Positions 1 to 12,900 of a stretch of 64,000 nucleotides of DNA are shown here, piece after piece. The stretch comes from Mactromeris polynyma (Eukaryota; Mollusca; Bivalvia; Venerida; Mactridae). Each line of letters starts with the position of its first letter. Position 1 is the first letter of the stretch. Both the position numbers and the translations under genes were made by a program. Location of the stretch: positions 29,562,905 to 29,626,904 of the forward strand of contig JASFXZ010000005.1 in the NCBI GenBank assembly GCA_032209605.1, written 5' to 3'. The notes below the pieces were generated by a model that searched no databases, was not told where the DNA came from, and saw nothing but the letters and a program-made list of their open reading frames with translations.

Positions 1-1299
1 TTTTTGTGGCACAAACTATTCAGTTTGTTTACATCTAACGTTGTGTTTATGCTTCACACACCAGTTACGATTCCTTGTGTATATGATCTGTAGAAAGACG
101 ATTACTGTGATCTTATTTGTTTACAAATGTTGATGGACATCACAAAGCCAAGTGATATTCGCTCTATACATGTGAGAAAGAATTCCTGCAAAATTGCAAT
201 TCGGGCTATTACGTAATAACTAAATAACTTTGATTTATATCTAGAGTTCTCTCCCTTTGCCCCTTCTATATACGTTTATATACTAGAGATGGAAACTAAA
301 GAGAAAGAACCCTTGTCAATCGCTTGTGGTTTGTAGTGAAGTGTTGTCAACCTTGTTTTGAGAAATTGTTTCGTGTTGGGATGAGTTCATTTAATTGTAT
401 GCTCGAATGATACCAGAGCCCATCAGTTGGTGATGATCGATCGAAACAGTCCATATTTTTATTTGGTTACAACGAAATATTTATTTCTCATAAAGAACTT
501 TTACTTAGAAATAACAAATGATTCTGTTTAAAATAACTTAGAATAATGAGTCCTCATGACTAAATGCTTTAGGGTAACATTGAATATTTGTTACCTTATA
601 ACAAACTGTATTGTGATTAACACAAAAAATATTACGTTTTATAACGGAATAAAATTTCTGTGGTAACGAAATAAAAATGACTGACTTTGTCAATGGACTC
701 CATACTTATATTAATGTACGAATATTCCCTTTCAACGATGTCCTGACACTGAATAAAACCTGTGTCATATTGATATATTGGCTTTACTGTCATCGGATTA
801 ACTTTAACTAGTCAAAATATAAGTAAAACAAACATAAGTAAAAATGAAAAACAAAAGTAAAAACCGTTGGCTGCATCTATAGTTTATTACTAATGATTAC
901 ACTGTGAGTGAACTACACAAATAAACATTGAAAACCCTATATGAATACATTGTCAAACTTTATAAAAGTAAATAGAAAATATTCAAACTGTGATATATTT
1001 TGGTTTAGGTATACACAATACAGACAGCAAAATGCAGTACACATGTTATTTTCCAGGCATTTCCATTCATAGTGTCAAGCTCTGGTCAGTTTGACTGACC
1101 TTAATCAACCATTGAGTAAGTACTAAAATATTGTATTAGTCAGAAATAGCATGTATGAATGTATTACAGTGATTCTAGGTTGACACGCTATACTGACTTA
1201 AAATTGAAATATATACAAACTTAATGTCCTTAATACAGCGGTACCATGCCACCCGATGTGTGACACATACTCTACAGAAAAAGAATCGCACCACCTCAG
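1..1299. other. Noncoding AT-rich sequence
   Basis: No gene seen. At 240-330 there is an eroded copy of the gagttctctcccttt inverted-repeat family that recurs in the kinesin introns. Confidence 0.5.
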
Positions 1300-1627
1300 A
1301 GCTCTAGAAATTGTGTCCAAAGACATTTGTCCCGGACTAATGGAAATGTAAGATTTGACTTGTCTGCCATAGGAAGCTAGTTGTCTGAGAATATCGGCCA
1401 AATTAGTAACAAATAAACATATACAATGATAGCTCCACGATCTAAAATTATTAATCACATGTATGTGTTTGTGGGATTCTAAGGTTTGACTTACAACTAA
1501 ACAATTGCTGATGTTATAGTTAGCTTTAAAAATAGACTTGTCCGGAACTAACTTCAACTCAACTGTTGGTAGACCAATTCAGCATTAGACTAGTATGGGA
1601 CGTCGGGCTAGTGGATTTCTAGAGCCT
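1300..1627. mobile_element. MITE, GGGCTCTAGAAAT family, copy 1
   Basis: The ends are gCTCTAGAAATtg on the left and ggATTTCTAGAGcc on the right, a terminal inverted repeat. The interior matches 17376-17706 over most of its length (shared stretches such as GGCCAAATTAGTAACAAATA). No transposase is encoded. The hAT-like CAGGG terminus is seen in the other two copies; it is eroded here. Confidence 0.7.
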
Positions 1628-2088
1628 GTGACCTTATTTCTAGCAATTATTTTAATTCTACAGATGCATCACATACTTTAACAAGATGCAATTATAAAAA
1701 ATAGATTGAATCGGAAATTAGCCATATAAAATTCACAATTTAGTAAAGTGAATGCCTATTCCGGGCATAAAAATCATCATCATCCTTAGGTATACAAGAA
1801 TAGTGGCGTTTTTATTTTTGTCATGTGTATTCAAGTATTCGGGTAAAAGCACTTATGAATAAACAGCATACAATGGCATAGAAAAAAAGTCACATATAGA
1901 ACACTTTAAATACTATTAATCATTTGTTTAAGGCAGTGCAGTAATGTCTGCAGATATTTCAAGTCATCGCACAGTCAAAATCGTCTAAGTGTGGGTTCAT
2001 AGCAAACTATATATATCTCACATGTCACGTCAATTAGAATAATTGATACCAAAATCATCAAGAAACACGTTATATAACATTACATGAG

Positions 2089-3571
2089 TTACGTGTGAAT
2101 CAGCATGCCTGAGAACGTATTCCAGTAATTGTATGTAGATGTACTGTACTCATATAAAACATTGGTTGAAGGAGATCCATGCAAACACTTGATCCAAACT
2201 TTATGTCCGGCATTCAGGGGTAGCATACCGTCCGCTGTATAACACACATGGGTATCTGACTCATAGAACACTCCTGATGTATGAATATTGTTGTTGTATA
2301 CAAGACCGTAGTACATGACCTGTTTGTTAGTCACACAAAGGTGGAAAGTGAACAAATAAGTTCCACTGACAGGGGCTGTAAACATTCCAGTCGTATTGTC
2401 GTAACCATCTCCATAGTTCAACATGTTCTCGGTGAAGATTATAGTCTGTCCAGTCTCGAGACTTTTGTCTTGTGCAGAACGGGCTTTGAAAACCACATTA
2501 GGTGTTTCTGAAAAATAGCATTAAACTAGAATGTTTAAGAGCTGCATTGGAAGTAAGTTGTTATAAGTTTACTATATCAACTTTTATATAATGCATGCAT
2601 CATGACTTGTCTAGATCTATTGCAATGATTCCCAAAGTTCTTGATATTCTCAAATCATACACACAAATGTATTGGTTCACGTCGGTTCCAAGCTATCATT
2701 ATAATTCAAAAAAAATATTTTCCTGGAATCATTCCTTAACCAATACATATTCGTTTAAGTACAGAATGTCTACACCCAATTGCAAATATGCTTAAAATGG
2801 ATAAACAGATGAAACGAAGGGTGAAAACTTATTTTCAGTGTATACAAAATTGGTAAATCATACAGTTAACAAAACTTATAAGTATGCAGGTATAAATATG
2901 ACCGTATATGATATAAATGTGACTGCCATTCACGCTTAAAGATGATCTTTTAGAATGGAAAGAGTCTAATAGCATGTGTGCCCACCCTGACTCAATGCAC
3001 TGTGTTTATTAAATCGATAAATTCAATCCAAAGAATCATAATCTACATGTAGCCAATAGCCAATATACAAAATTTCATGTAGAAAATGTGTTTGTTTTTT
3101 ACTAGTTTTGTCTCTTAGTAATATGATTAAACAAGATTGTTTTAAATGGTTAAACACGGCAGTGGTTCTTATTAATGATGTTTTATACTATGTAACAACA
3201 CTACTAGATGAAGCCCATTAAAAACATTTATGTTCAGATGAGCTAGATACATCTTTAAGTGTAAGACAGTGAAATGGTACAAACAAGTATAACGATAACT
3301 CACCATGTTTCATAGTGCTGTCCTGCATTTCTTTATTCACTTCTGCGATATCACTGTTGAATTCCTCTCGCTCATGTTTAAGTTCTTCTAATGTCGCGAG
3401 TACATCAGCGTTTGTTTTAGTGATATGTTTTTCTATACCCTCCACTTTCAACTCCATTTTAATCATTTTTTCTAATAGTTTGTCCACATAGTAGAACTGT
3501 GAACAACTATGAGGTTCTTCACAGTTGCCGTAAGACATTGTACAGAAAATGAGCACAAAATAAAAGAACAT
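2089..3571 (-). CDS. Secreted coiled-coil C1q-domain protein (2 exons)
   Basis: Exon 1 runs 3571-3304 and exon 2 runs 2507-2089, joined in phase 1 (donor GTGAGT, acceptor TTTTTCAG), giving about 228 aa. The chosen ATG at 3571 opens a hydrophobic signal peptide (MFFYFVLIFCTMSYG). It is followed by a charged heptad-like coiled coil at about residues 27-90 (LLEKMIKMELKVEGIEKH and on). Exon 2 is a complete C1q/TNF-like beta-sandwich domain: it starts with VVFKARSAQD, contains YDNTTGMFTAPVSGTYLFTF and ends GMLIHT followed by stop. Seen: signal peptide, coil, C1q core and no collagen repeat. Known: C1q-domain proteins of this build act as secreted lectin-like or immune recognition proteins in bivalves and form trimers. 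Inference: haemolymph or mucosal recognition protein; the ligand is unknown. It lies on the same strand as, and downstream of, the kinesin gene, so it may be an independent gene or nested in an unseen kinesin intron. Confidence 0.88.
3090..3250 (-). repeat. Dispersed repeat, GATGTATCTGGCTCATCTGAAC family, inverted copy
   Basis: The reverse complement of this stretch matches the start of the repeats at 7645-7997 and 9197-9545 (shared TTCATCCAGTA-like, AACCATTGC-like and AACAATCTTGTTTAATCATA segments). It lies in and at the edge of the C1q gene intron. Confidence 0.65.
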
Positions 3572-3659
3572 TTTCAATTACTGTAGCTTGATGTTATCCA
3601 AAGAGGTGTTCAGGGAAGACTGAAGTATATTGTGGTAAAATGCGCAGTCTGAGGATTTG

Positions 3660-3668
3660 TTTTATATA
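3660..3668 (-). promoter_or_regulatory. TATA box of the C1q gene
   Basis: On the minus strand the sequence reads TATATAAAA about 90 bp upstream of the C1q-protein start codon. That spacing fits a core promoter with a 5' UTR of roughly 60 bases. Confidence 0.5.
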
Positions 3669-3999
3669 CTAACACGCAAAAGAAAGTGTACACTTTTCTT
3701 TTCATTATGATTTAGCTGCATCGTTTGTAAAGTGTTTATACATCACGTGAAGCACATCTGTCACTGTGTTAACCATCGCTTTAAATCGGTACATATTGGG
3801 CTAATTTTTGGATAACATCCCATATGTGATTTTGCAGGATTTACACATGCAATGACTGAACAAATTTTTTCATTACTTTCTTTCATATCCCAGTAGCAAG
3901 AATATCACGCAACATCTCGAATAATTCAAAACTTTCAATGTAATCAAATACACGCAAATCAATGCGCAAAACCAACTATAGTGACCGAAATAGTCTTTA

Positions 4000-4150
4000 A
4001 ACTAGTGATGTAAACGGTTAACCGGTTAATCGTTCGAACATGCGGTTATCGGTTAGTAAAATCACTAACCGGTTAATCAATTATTTTGATGAAAAAATCT
4101 ACTCTTCATCTCGTCAGATATCCGTTGTTACAATCTCAATATTTTGTCCC
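4000..4150. repeat. Probable hAT-type end fragment
   Basis: The sequence aaacggttaaccggttaatcg followed by cactaaccggttaatcaatt contains internal inverted CGGTTA repeats, as in many hAT-like ends. No partner terminus was recognised. Confidence 0.25.
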
Positions 4151-4509
4151 TGAAAGGTGTGAAACCTCGGCGTAAGGAGGCAACATAGATAATCAGCAAT
4201 TAACAGTTTGACACATATTTAAACCCATTCAAACTTGATAGAAACAGCTTATTAGTTCACAAATCACTTTCGCACATCATTTCATTTTCATGAATCATTT
4301 ATGATATTACTTCGGTGGGTTAACTTTGGAACTACTTCATTAGGTGAACTTTGAATGTGGATGTTTTGAACTTGTTCCCAGCTTTCAGTCTTTTTTAGTG
4401 GTTTGAAAATGGGAACCATTGATGTATGCCTCTCAAATTACCAGTCTACTATAGACTGTACCTAAGTGGTACCATCCAAAAACTGTCTGAACATCATCTT
4501 CTTGATGCT

Positions 4510-4800
4510 TAAATGGTGTTTGCCAGAATTAATTCAGTTGCTGCTTTTTCAGGGGCATTAAATTGCCAAAGGAGCACACAAAGCAGACTCCATGACATGT
4601 TCCAGCATTGGGACAATTGCCAATCACCCTCGATCCGGCAGACCATGTGTAATTGTCGTCAGATTAGGCCATCATATGGAACTGACACACACTAGACAGG
4701 GTGTCCAAACCACGTCTGCTACAGCGTGGCAGCAAGGATTCAGCAGGGAAATCTTAGAGAGGCTTCCTTGTCATTGTGTCATCACATCCAGACCATAAGG
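4510..4800 (+). pseudogene. Tc1-like transposase fragment, frameshifted
   Basis: Two overlapping frames together show the DNA-binding part of a Tc1/mariner transposase. The first frame reads CQRSTQSRLHDMFQHW. The second contains NHPRSGRPCV, the GRPR-like linker typical of Tc1, then THTRQGVQTTSATAWQQGF. A frameshift near 4610 and loss of the catalytic half show it is a relic. Confidence 0.6.
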
Positions 4801-5187
4801 GAGTGCTAAAGAGTGGTCATACAAGCAGCAAAATCGCTATCCCGGTTAGTGCATTTTGTTGTTTAGAACCTTGACACATGTAGCCGAGTTCTGTACGCCC
4901 TTAGAAATTGTTTGGTTTTGTAGGTAATTTATTAAGGGTACCATACATCATACATGTCATTTGGGATGTCAAGAAAATTAAGTAAAACTAATTGTACACT
5001 TTCTTTTGTGTTTCAGTATACAATTATATTTCCCAATGAGAATTTCTTGATCAAGCAGGTTTAAGAGCAGCACACTTATAAGAACTTAGTATGTGGGTGT
5101 GTTTGTTTAAAAATCAAGAGCCATCAGAGTGGAATATATTCAGAACACTAAAGGAAAATAATGATTTGTAGACGGCCACATAACTTG

Positions 5188-6125
5188 TACGAGGGCTGAT
5201 CAGTAAGTTTATGGACACCACTCAAAACAATGTATATCTCCGAAATAATTTGTTACCATGTAAAATAAAATAAATCACCATGCAAAGTTTTTTCTCGATA
5301 TATCTTTCATAAGCTTGTGAAATCGATCACCATAGCAACAGTGTGTGACAAACACACCGCAGCTCAACATTATGATAACTATTCCCCAGTTTTTACATAT
5401 ATTTTAAAATCAATTTGGCGCGTATCTCTTTTAAACTGAAATGACGTCAACGTCATGTCATAACGTCTCATTGGGCGGAAGTAAACAAACGTCAGCTTGT
5501 TATTGGATAATTATAAGAATGTCAAGGGATACAGGGTCGTCTGCTAAAAAGCATCATTCGATGTCAGACTTGAATCAAAGTAGAGATCTGTTATCAAATT
5601 TTGGGTAAAACTTGGAATGATGCCGACAGCAACTAAAGAAAACATAGAAAAGGCTTCTGGTAAAGAAAACATGCAACTTAAGAAATTGATGACTACTTAA
5701 GATGCGGTCGACCAACAGTTAAGCGCAATGTCGCCAACATATAGCTATGTCAAAGAAATAATGGACAAGGACAGAAGAACAACAATCCGGCAGATAAGTG
5801 AAGAGACTGACAAGAGTTATGGATTGATACAGCAAATATTAACAAATGACCCCTAAACATGAGACGAATCAGTACAAGATGGGTTTCCAAATTATCGGAT
5901 CAGGAAACGAAAAATCACATTGAACACTGTAGACGATTCTTACGGAGATACAAACGAGAAGGCCAGCGATTCCTCGATAGGATCATAACTACAGACGAGA
6001 CATGGTTAAACTACTACGACCCGCTGGAGACCAAACAACAAAGTAGTCAAAGGAAGACTTACCACCGCCTAAAAAAGCTTGAGTCATATATCCGTCTCTT
6101 AATTTGGTTTGATAGTTATTAGTGT
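5188..6125 (+). pseudogene. Mariner transposase relic
   Basis: The left end, ACGAGGGCTGATCAGTAAG at 5193, resembles a mariner terminal repeat. From 5700 to 5850 the frame reads DGRRPTVKRNVAN, KEIMDKDRRTTIRQISEE and YGLIQQIL, a helix-turn-helix region. A stop follows at about 5853. At 5859-6122 the frame continues as RWVSKLSDQETKNHIEHCRR, then FLDRIITTDETWLNYYDP. TTDETW is the hallmark block holding a catalytic Asp, and YDP follows it. The C-terminal catalytic part is missing and there are several stops, so the element is dead. Confidence 0.75.
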
Positions 6126-6301
6126 TATGAAAATTATCTAATATAGTAAAAGGAGTATATGTCAATAATTAGCGAAGAGTTTGTCAGTCAGTCTATTAAC
6201 AACAAAGTGAATATCGCTTGACACAAAATAAAAAAATTGGATATACATTGTATTGCTATTGTTAATAACGTTATGTAAACGATTTTAGATTTAAATTTGC
6301 T

Positions 6302-6475
6302 TTGATTGCCCTTTATGGTCAGCCAGACCATTCCTTAATGCATCCCTATTCCCATACATGTTTACCCTTGCACCTCCTCAGTACCTTATGTATTTTTAGA
6401 CTGTTGTTTCCTTTGGGAGGTCTGTTTAGGGAGGCATTGTCTTGTGCATGCTTGTGCAATTTAATCTCTCTCTTC
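6302..6475 (-). repeat. Single-copy relative of the 42-bp satellite's parent element
   Basis: Read on the minus strand, this matches the left flank of the satellite at 26430-26550 (ACAACAGTCTA, ACATAAGG.ACTGAGGAGGT, GCAAGGGTAAACATGT). It then has one unit equivalent ending GGAATGGTCTGG, followed by a flank like the satellite's right flank. It shows the unexpanded state of the element. Confidence 0.65.
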
Positions 6476-6959
6476 AATCAATGTAATATGTACAGCGTGG
6501 CTTGCATTATATTATAAACATATTATTTATTGAAGGGTTTTGCTTGATTTTCAGTAATTTTGGAACACCCTCTATCAAATTAATACCGGGAATAGCACTT
6601 AGCCAAGAATTTTTGACAAATACAGCTTTTAGGAAACCATGGGAAACATGACACTTTAACTGTAGTGTTGATAAGTGGTGACTCATCAATCAGGTATTTT
6701 GCCCCGATCTCCCGAAACATCTCAATCTGAGCTAAATCTCAGCTCAAGTATTGTATCAAATAGTTGAGATTTTCTATTCTAGACTGGACTCAAGATCGGT
6801 ATTACAAAAAAAAAAAATGAGATGAGTTTTTTTTCTCAGAAAATTTTAGAGATGCAAAATGAGATTGGTCTCAAAGTCAGGCTCGGATTCTGGATGACAC
6901 ACACAAGACTGATAGAATTTGATGGAGATAATATTGTTATTTCTAAAAATATAATTTAC

Positions 6960-9900
6960 CTGTCATTATGCTTGAGTTTAGTTTCGGATTTGATCTTTTG
7001 ACCATTCACCATGATTTCTTTAGCGGATGAATTTGGTTTGATAGAAACTGCCCCATCTTTGTTGATCACTTCCGCATGTTCCTTGGCAATACTAAGACCA
7101 TTCAACATTATCTCTGGTGCTTTGGCAGCTGTCTTGTTTCCAACTCTTGATTTGCCTGTAATGATAATAATATTCATAAATTCTTAATTTTCAGATGGTA
7201 ACTTATCAAGCTTAAACTACAACTACAACTACAAATAGTTTATTGCATTCAAAACATATTAACATGTTTTATAGCAATTATACAAAAATATTTCAGACAA
7301 ACAAAAGGCATAGATTTTCTGAAGAGCACATGATGTTACAGTGCATGTATACAAACAAAATATATCAAAATATGAGCATAACATTATTCAATTTCTAATT
7401 AGATTGGCGTAGAATATGTATTTGGCCAAATTAATGACAATAATGTTTGATGTTGCTGTCATAAGATTAGACAATTTCTGTTTCGTGGACCACGTGTAGT
7501 AGTATTTTTTTATATATTTTGATCTTAAATCTGAGAATTTTTGTATTACAGTTTTTACAAATTCTGTCGTTTCTATGTATATTTAAATATTGGCCACGTT
7601 CTACAGCTAAGTCATGAGATAAACAATAAATGTGTATATCTTATTTACAATATATCTGGTTCATCTGAACCTAAATTGTTTTAATTTGCTTCATCCAGTA
7701 TTGTTGTTACATAGTCTATAACATAATTAATGAAAACCATTGCCATGTATAACCGTTTTAAACAATCTTGTTTAATCATAATACTAACAAACAAAGCTAG
7801 TAAACAACTACTGCTTGTTAAAAAAACTGGAAGTGTTTTTAACGTTTTGATAATACAAACGTCTTTTTTGGACAAATACAGAGAAATACATTATAAATGT
7901 ATTCTGTGATAATGCATATTTATTGAAGTTTTAACTAGATAAAGTATAGTTTTCATGTTTGCTTAGGTAAACAAATGAACAAAAAATGAGCATAATTAAT
8001 ACATCTGTAACAAGATATAATTGAAACCACCAAAACACACAAAAATGCATACATACACGTTCGCGCAGACAATAAATTGTACAAGAACAAGGTGCATTAG
8101 TATCTGGATGTCTATCAATATTTACTTTCAAATTTTCATTCTCTCATCGATGGCTATCAAATTTAAATTAATTTTAAAATATTATAAATTTAAAAGCGAT
8201 CATTACACAATAGCACAGTCAATGTCAACATCCACTTCAGAAGAATATATGAAATAACGTATATGATTAAATATAATATGGATAGATAGATAATTTAGGA
8301 ATAAGGGCATTATGCCCATGATTTTTTATGAACAAGTTAATACATACACTGATATGCATACACTCATATACATACAATGAGATTTCCATCAAAACTACTG
8401 AGACATTTATCATAACCTACTCTGACTAACCAATATTTAGAGACTCAAAAAAGCTCAAAGTCCAATGAAGATGAATGGGTAATTCAAAAAAGTTTACACA
8501 TTATCCCTTCTAGAGTTCTGTCCCTTTATCTATGCTATGGTAATTATACATAATGCTATAGAAAAGATAAAGGGAGTGAACTCCAGAAGGGATAAATGGA
8601 GAGATCTCCGATGCTATGACTCTCAGAAATATTGTAGCAAATGCCATAAGCACCAATTGTAAAGATAATAGACTGGCATCCAAACAAAATCAGCATAACT
8701 ATTTTAACAGTACTTTTAGAGTGTATTCTTTAATTAAAATACCTTCAACTTTTTAGTCATTTTAAAGGTATTTTCAAGGACTTCATCAAATTCAAGGACT
8801 TTTCAAGGCATGGTTGTTAAAGTTACTCAATATTTGTGGGACATAAACATTTCTTATCATGTTTGTTTCATATCAACAATAATAAAAAAAAAATGTGTTT
8901 ACCTGATCTAGCAAAATGTACAATCATGCCAGTAAGGGCTGGATCTTCGTTTAAATTCCAGAAATGAGGGACTACTTTTCTGTCCCCTTCTTCCTTCTGT
9001 TGCATCTGCTCAGCTCCCTAAAATAGTAGGATCATGAGAATATACGAAGTTGACAGCCAATAGAACATCTCAAATATTAATATTTTCAATCTAACATGAC
9101 ATCTATCATCAAAATATCTTATATAGATCTACTCTGGATACCTAAAAATACGTTTTTTCCCACTAATCCTGTGGTACAAAAAATAATATACTGTTAAAGA
9201 TGTATCTGGCTCATCTGAACATAAAATGTTTGAATTGGCTTCATCCAGTATTGTAGTTATATTGGCTAAAGCATCTCTAGTAAGAACCATTGCAATGTAT
9301 AACCGATTGAAAATATCTTCCTATTAACGTATTACTAACAGACAAAACTTGTAAAATAGCCTGTTGTTAAAAAAACTTGAAGTCTTTTTAAATTTCATGT
9401 TGTACAAACATCTTTCTTCAACAAATATGGATTAATACAATATGAGTTCATTCTTTGTTAATGCATGTTCATTGATGTTTTAACTATAGGAAATATATTT
9501 TTCATGTTTGTTTAGGTAAACAAATGAACAAAAAATGAGCATAATATTACTTTAAAATCGTGCCTGAATCACCATGAAAACAAAGTTAGGACTCAACATC
9601 TGACTGAACTTCAATGGAACTAAACTTTAATTTTGTTTGTACCCCGGGTAAAATATATATAGCAAATATAATTTAAGTGCAGCAGTCATGGTTATACATT
9701 TTATTGTTGAGTTTGCATAAAATTACATACATTGTTTTTATTCAGAAAAGATGAATTTTTTATCTTGAAAATGACCTTTGACCTTGAAGTTTATTATGAC
9801 CTTGATATTGACAATTGCAACATCAGACCAGAATGCAGGTATTTCACTTCTATTTCACAACATAGTACATTTTTATGATTTAAACACTCGTTTTGAAACC

Positions 9901-12900
9901 TTACCACGTTCATTTGAGACATTTAAGATGCCATCTTGAATACCAGTGTTGCCATGGTTACTATTCTGAACAATTTAATATTGTACAATAAGCTTGACAT
10001 GTCCAGTTTATATTTATATAAACTACTTACTCTGCAAGTTGCGCAAGAATAACAGATAAATGAATCAGTTAAAATACAGATCAACATCTGCGCGTAATCT
10101 GCATAACACACTCAATACTGGTAGAAATCATTACTGTGCAATTAAATTTAATGGTTCAACAATGGACATTATATAATGATTCATACTTTCTGTGAATCTG
10201 CAAGTGTTGAGTACAAAAATAGTGTTCAATACCGAACAACTCCAGTGCTTTCAGCGCTTTGATTATAAAGTGCGTTCACACAATCGATATGGGGAAAAAA
10301 ATAAAGTGAGATACATCTATACAGTCAAAAAAAGGAATTAGCTCGGCCACACATATGTACCTTGTTAGCGCTAGCTGCATCAGTCATTCTTTGTTCGTAT
10401 GATTTTGTAAGATTTTCCAACTCCTCTTCTTTCTTCCTCAGTTCTTCTTCCATCTGTCGTTTCATTTCATCCATTTCTGCAATTATGTGCAATTTTCAAT
10501 GATTACATAAATTCATCATAACATTATGTTTGTGAATAGAGATTGAAAAAAACGGCAAATCAATGAATCAAGATTCAGAACTCCATCTGAGGCACAGGAG
10601 ATTGTCATGAGTTCTTTCCCTTTTTCCATTTGAGAGTTCTCTCCCTTTATCCCTTCTATAGAACATGTTTACATAGTGCTATAGATGAATACTATATAGT
10701 TCTATACTTGTATATTCTACAGAAGGGATAAAGGGAGAGAACTCAATAATGGATGAAGGGAAATAACTGTGACAATCTTCTGTGGTCTGAGGTTTAAAAT
10801 GTTTCTTTCAATCTCAATGCACAAAACTTTTTCATTTTTCAGTTTTAACCTTAATGCACACACATTTTTCATTGTCAATCTAATGTTTGTTTATATCTTT
10901 GGATTTTAAATGTGCTTATTTGAAATTTATAACTATTTATGTTCTATAATCTAAGGTGTTTAGTAATTCTGGTAAGACAGACGATCAAATACATGTATAA
11001 AGAAAGTATATAGAGAAGACAGAAAGTACAAAGTTTATGCATATTAAGAGCATTCTAATACAAGTTAGTACTCAACATCAGAATTTGAAAGATATGTTCA
11101 ACATTCATCTTAGATTTGAGATCATTTTGAAATTCAAAATCTCACATAAGTATCGTTTTTTTTTTTTTTTATATATACTGATAATTAATCAACGCAAACA
11201 TATCATTGATACATTGATATTGTTTCTATCGTCATGGCAGCCCTAGATGTCATCATGCTGACTGTTTATATATGTATGGTTTGCGTACATACTGCCTCGT
11301 AAAAATTTGTATATTGAACACAACTTTAGTTGACTAGAACTACGTTTTACTTGACCTTAACTTTTGTCAGTCCTGACAAGTTCGAGCCAACGAGAGACCA
11401 CTGTACAAAGGAAGACAGAAGAAAGAACAAAACAAACCTCGAATCAAAATTATATGAAAAATGGAAAAAAAATCACGCAATTACAAGATAAGCTGAGGAA
11501 ATTTTTAGAAGTTCAAGTGTAGAAAACAAATCTAGATGAACAGGTAATCAGCAAGTAACGAAACATCAAAATTTAATACACATATCTATAATTTTAAATT
11601 GAACACTCCATTTCGAATTTTGCAATTCTACGAAAAACATACCATTTCCGGAGCACAGTAAATACTGTTGCCATAGTAACACCATATTTTCATCATCACC
11701 TTTTAACACCATGATTATTTATAGAGATATACTATAATATGGCTATACAATTCCCAATCTAGTTTGTGCACATTTATGAGTAATAAATAAAATATTTTGA
11801 ATTATTTTAAATATTTTAAAGCACATTGAAGTGCCATATTTAATTCCATAGAATGCAAAATTATTACGACAATGCTTAGATTATCTATCAACAATACACT
11901 CAATTTTTTTCTATCAATCCAATATGCATTATAATGTTATATTTCTGTTCCTAATTTCTTTTTGAACACTAATGATGCAAAATTACACTCTAAACACAAA
12001 GCAAGGAATAGATAAAATATCATAATCCAACCGAGTCAGTGACCAATCAAATTACATCTATGAATAAATAACTAATCACACGGATATACGATGATAACAA
12101 TGTGTCGGAAAATGGGCAGAATATGAGAAAGCTTTGATTTTCTTAATTACTTAAACATTATTCATCATCTGCGAAAAAATATTGCAAAATATAAATATTT
12201 TCAATAAAAGATCAACATCCCAAACCTTTGCAATAAGCATAATAAAAATTGCATTAACACTTAATTGCAAAAAAAATTGCAAAATACAATTCTTACTGAA
12301 AAACGTCACGACGTACAGTAGATGAGCAAATACTTTCATAGTAAGAGTTTTTGGGAATATTTAAGCAATTATGATTTTATTTCGTTATAATAAACATGCT
12401 TTTATAGTTAGCAGAGATAGGTAAAAGCGAAATCAGTCTATCTGCTTCTATACTGATAAGCAGATAGACTGGTATCGCATTTAACCCAGAAGACGTAAAG
12501 TAGGCATAAAATGTGTACTCCAGATTTACACAAGACGATAGTCAATTGATTATAATTATTAATAAGAATGTAAAAGTAAGTTATAAAGTTTATGAAAGCC
12601 ATAAAAGTATATTTGATGGGTAGAAAATTAGAAAACTTATTTTCGTATTATGTTAAATTTAGGCGAAGAGAAATTCGGAATATTTCAAATTATCACCAAG
12701 ATCATATACCATACAGGGGGCTCGAACCTTAGACTTCCAAATTTTATTTGACAGTTGAGCGCAATACCGACAAAGATAACCAGTCATGCTACTATGCTAT
12801 TGTAGTGCTGTTAGATTGACCGCATACTTTAGGACTGATGTATGCCAATTTAGGTAAAGAAATGCTCTCATGCGAAAAGCTATAACTGCAGTTTGGATTA

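Noticed and set aside
1198..1557. 119-codon minus-strand frame
   Set aside because: Lies almost wholly within the CAGGGCTCTAGAA MITE, and the related copy at 17376 does not keep it open.
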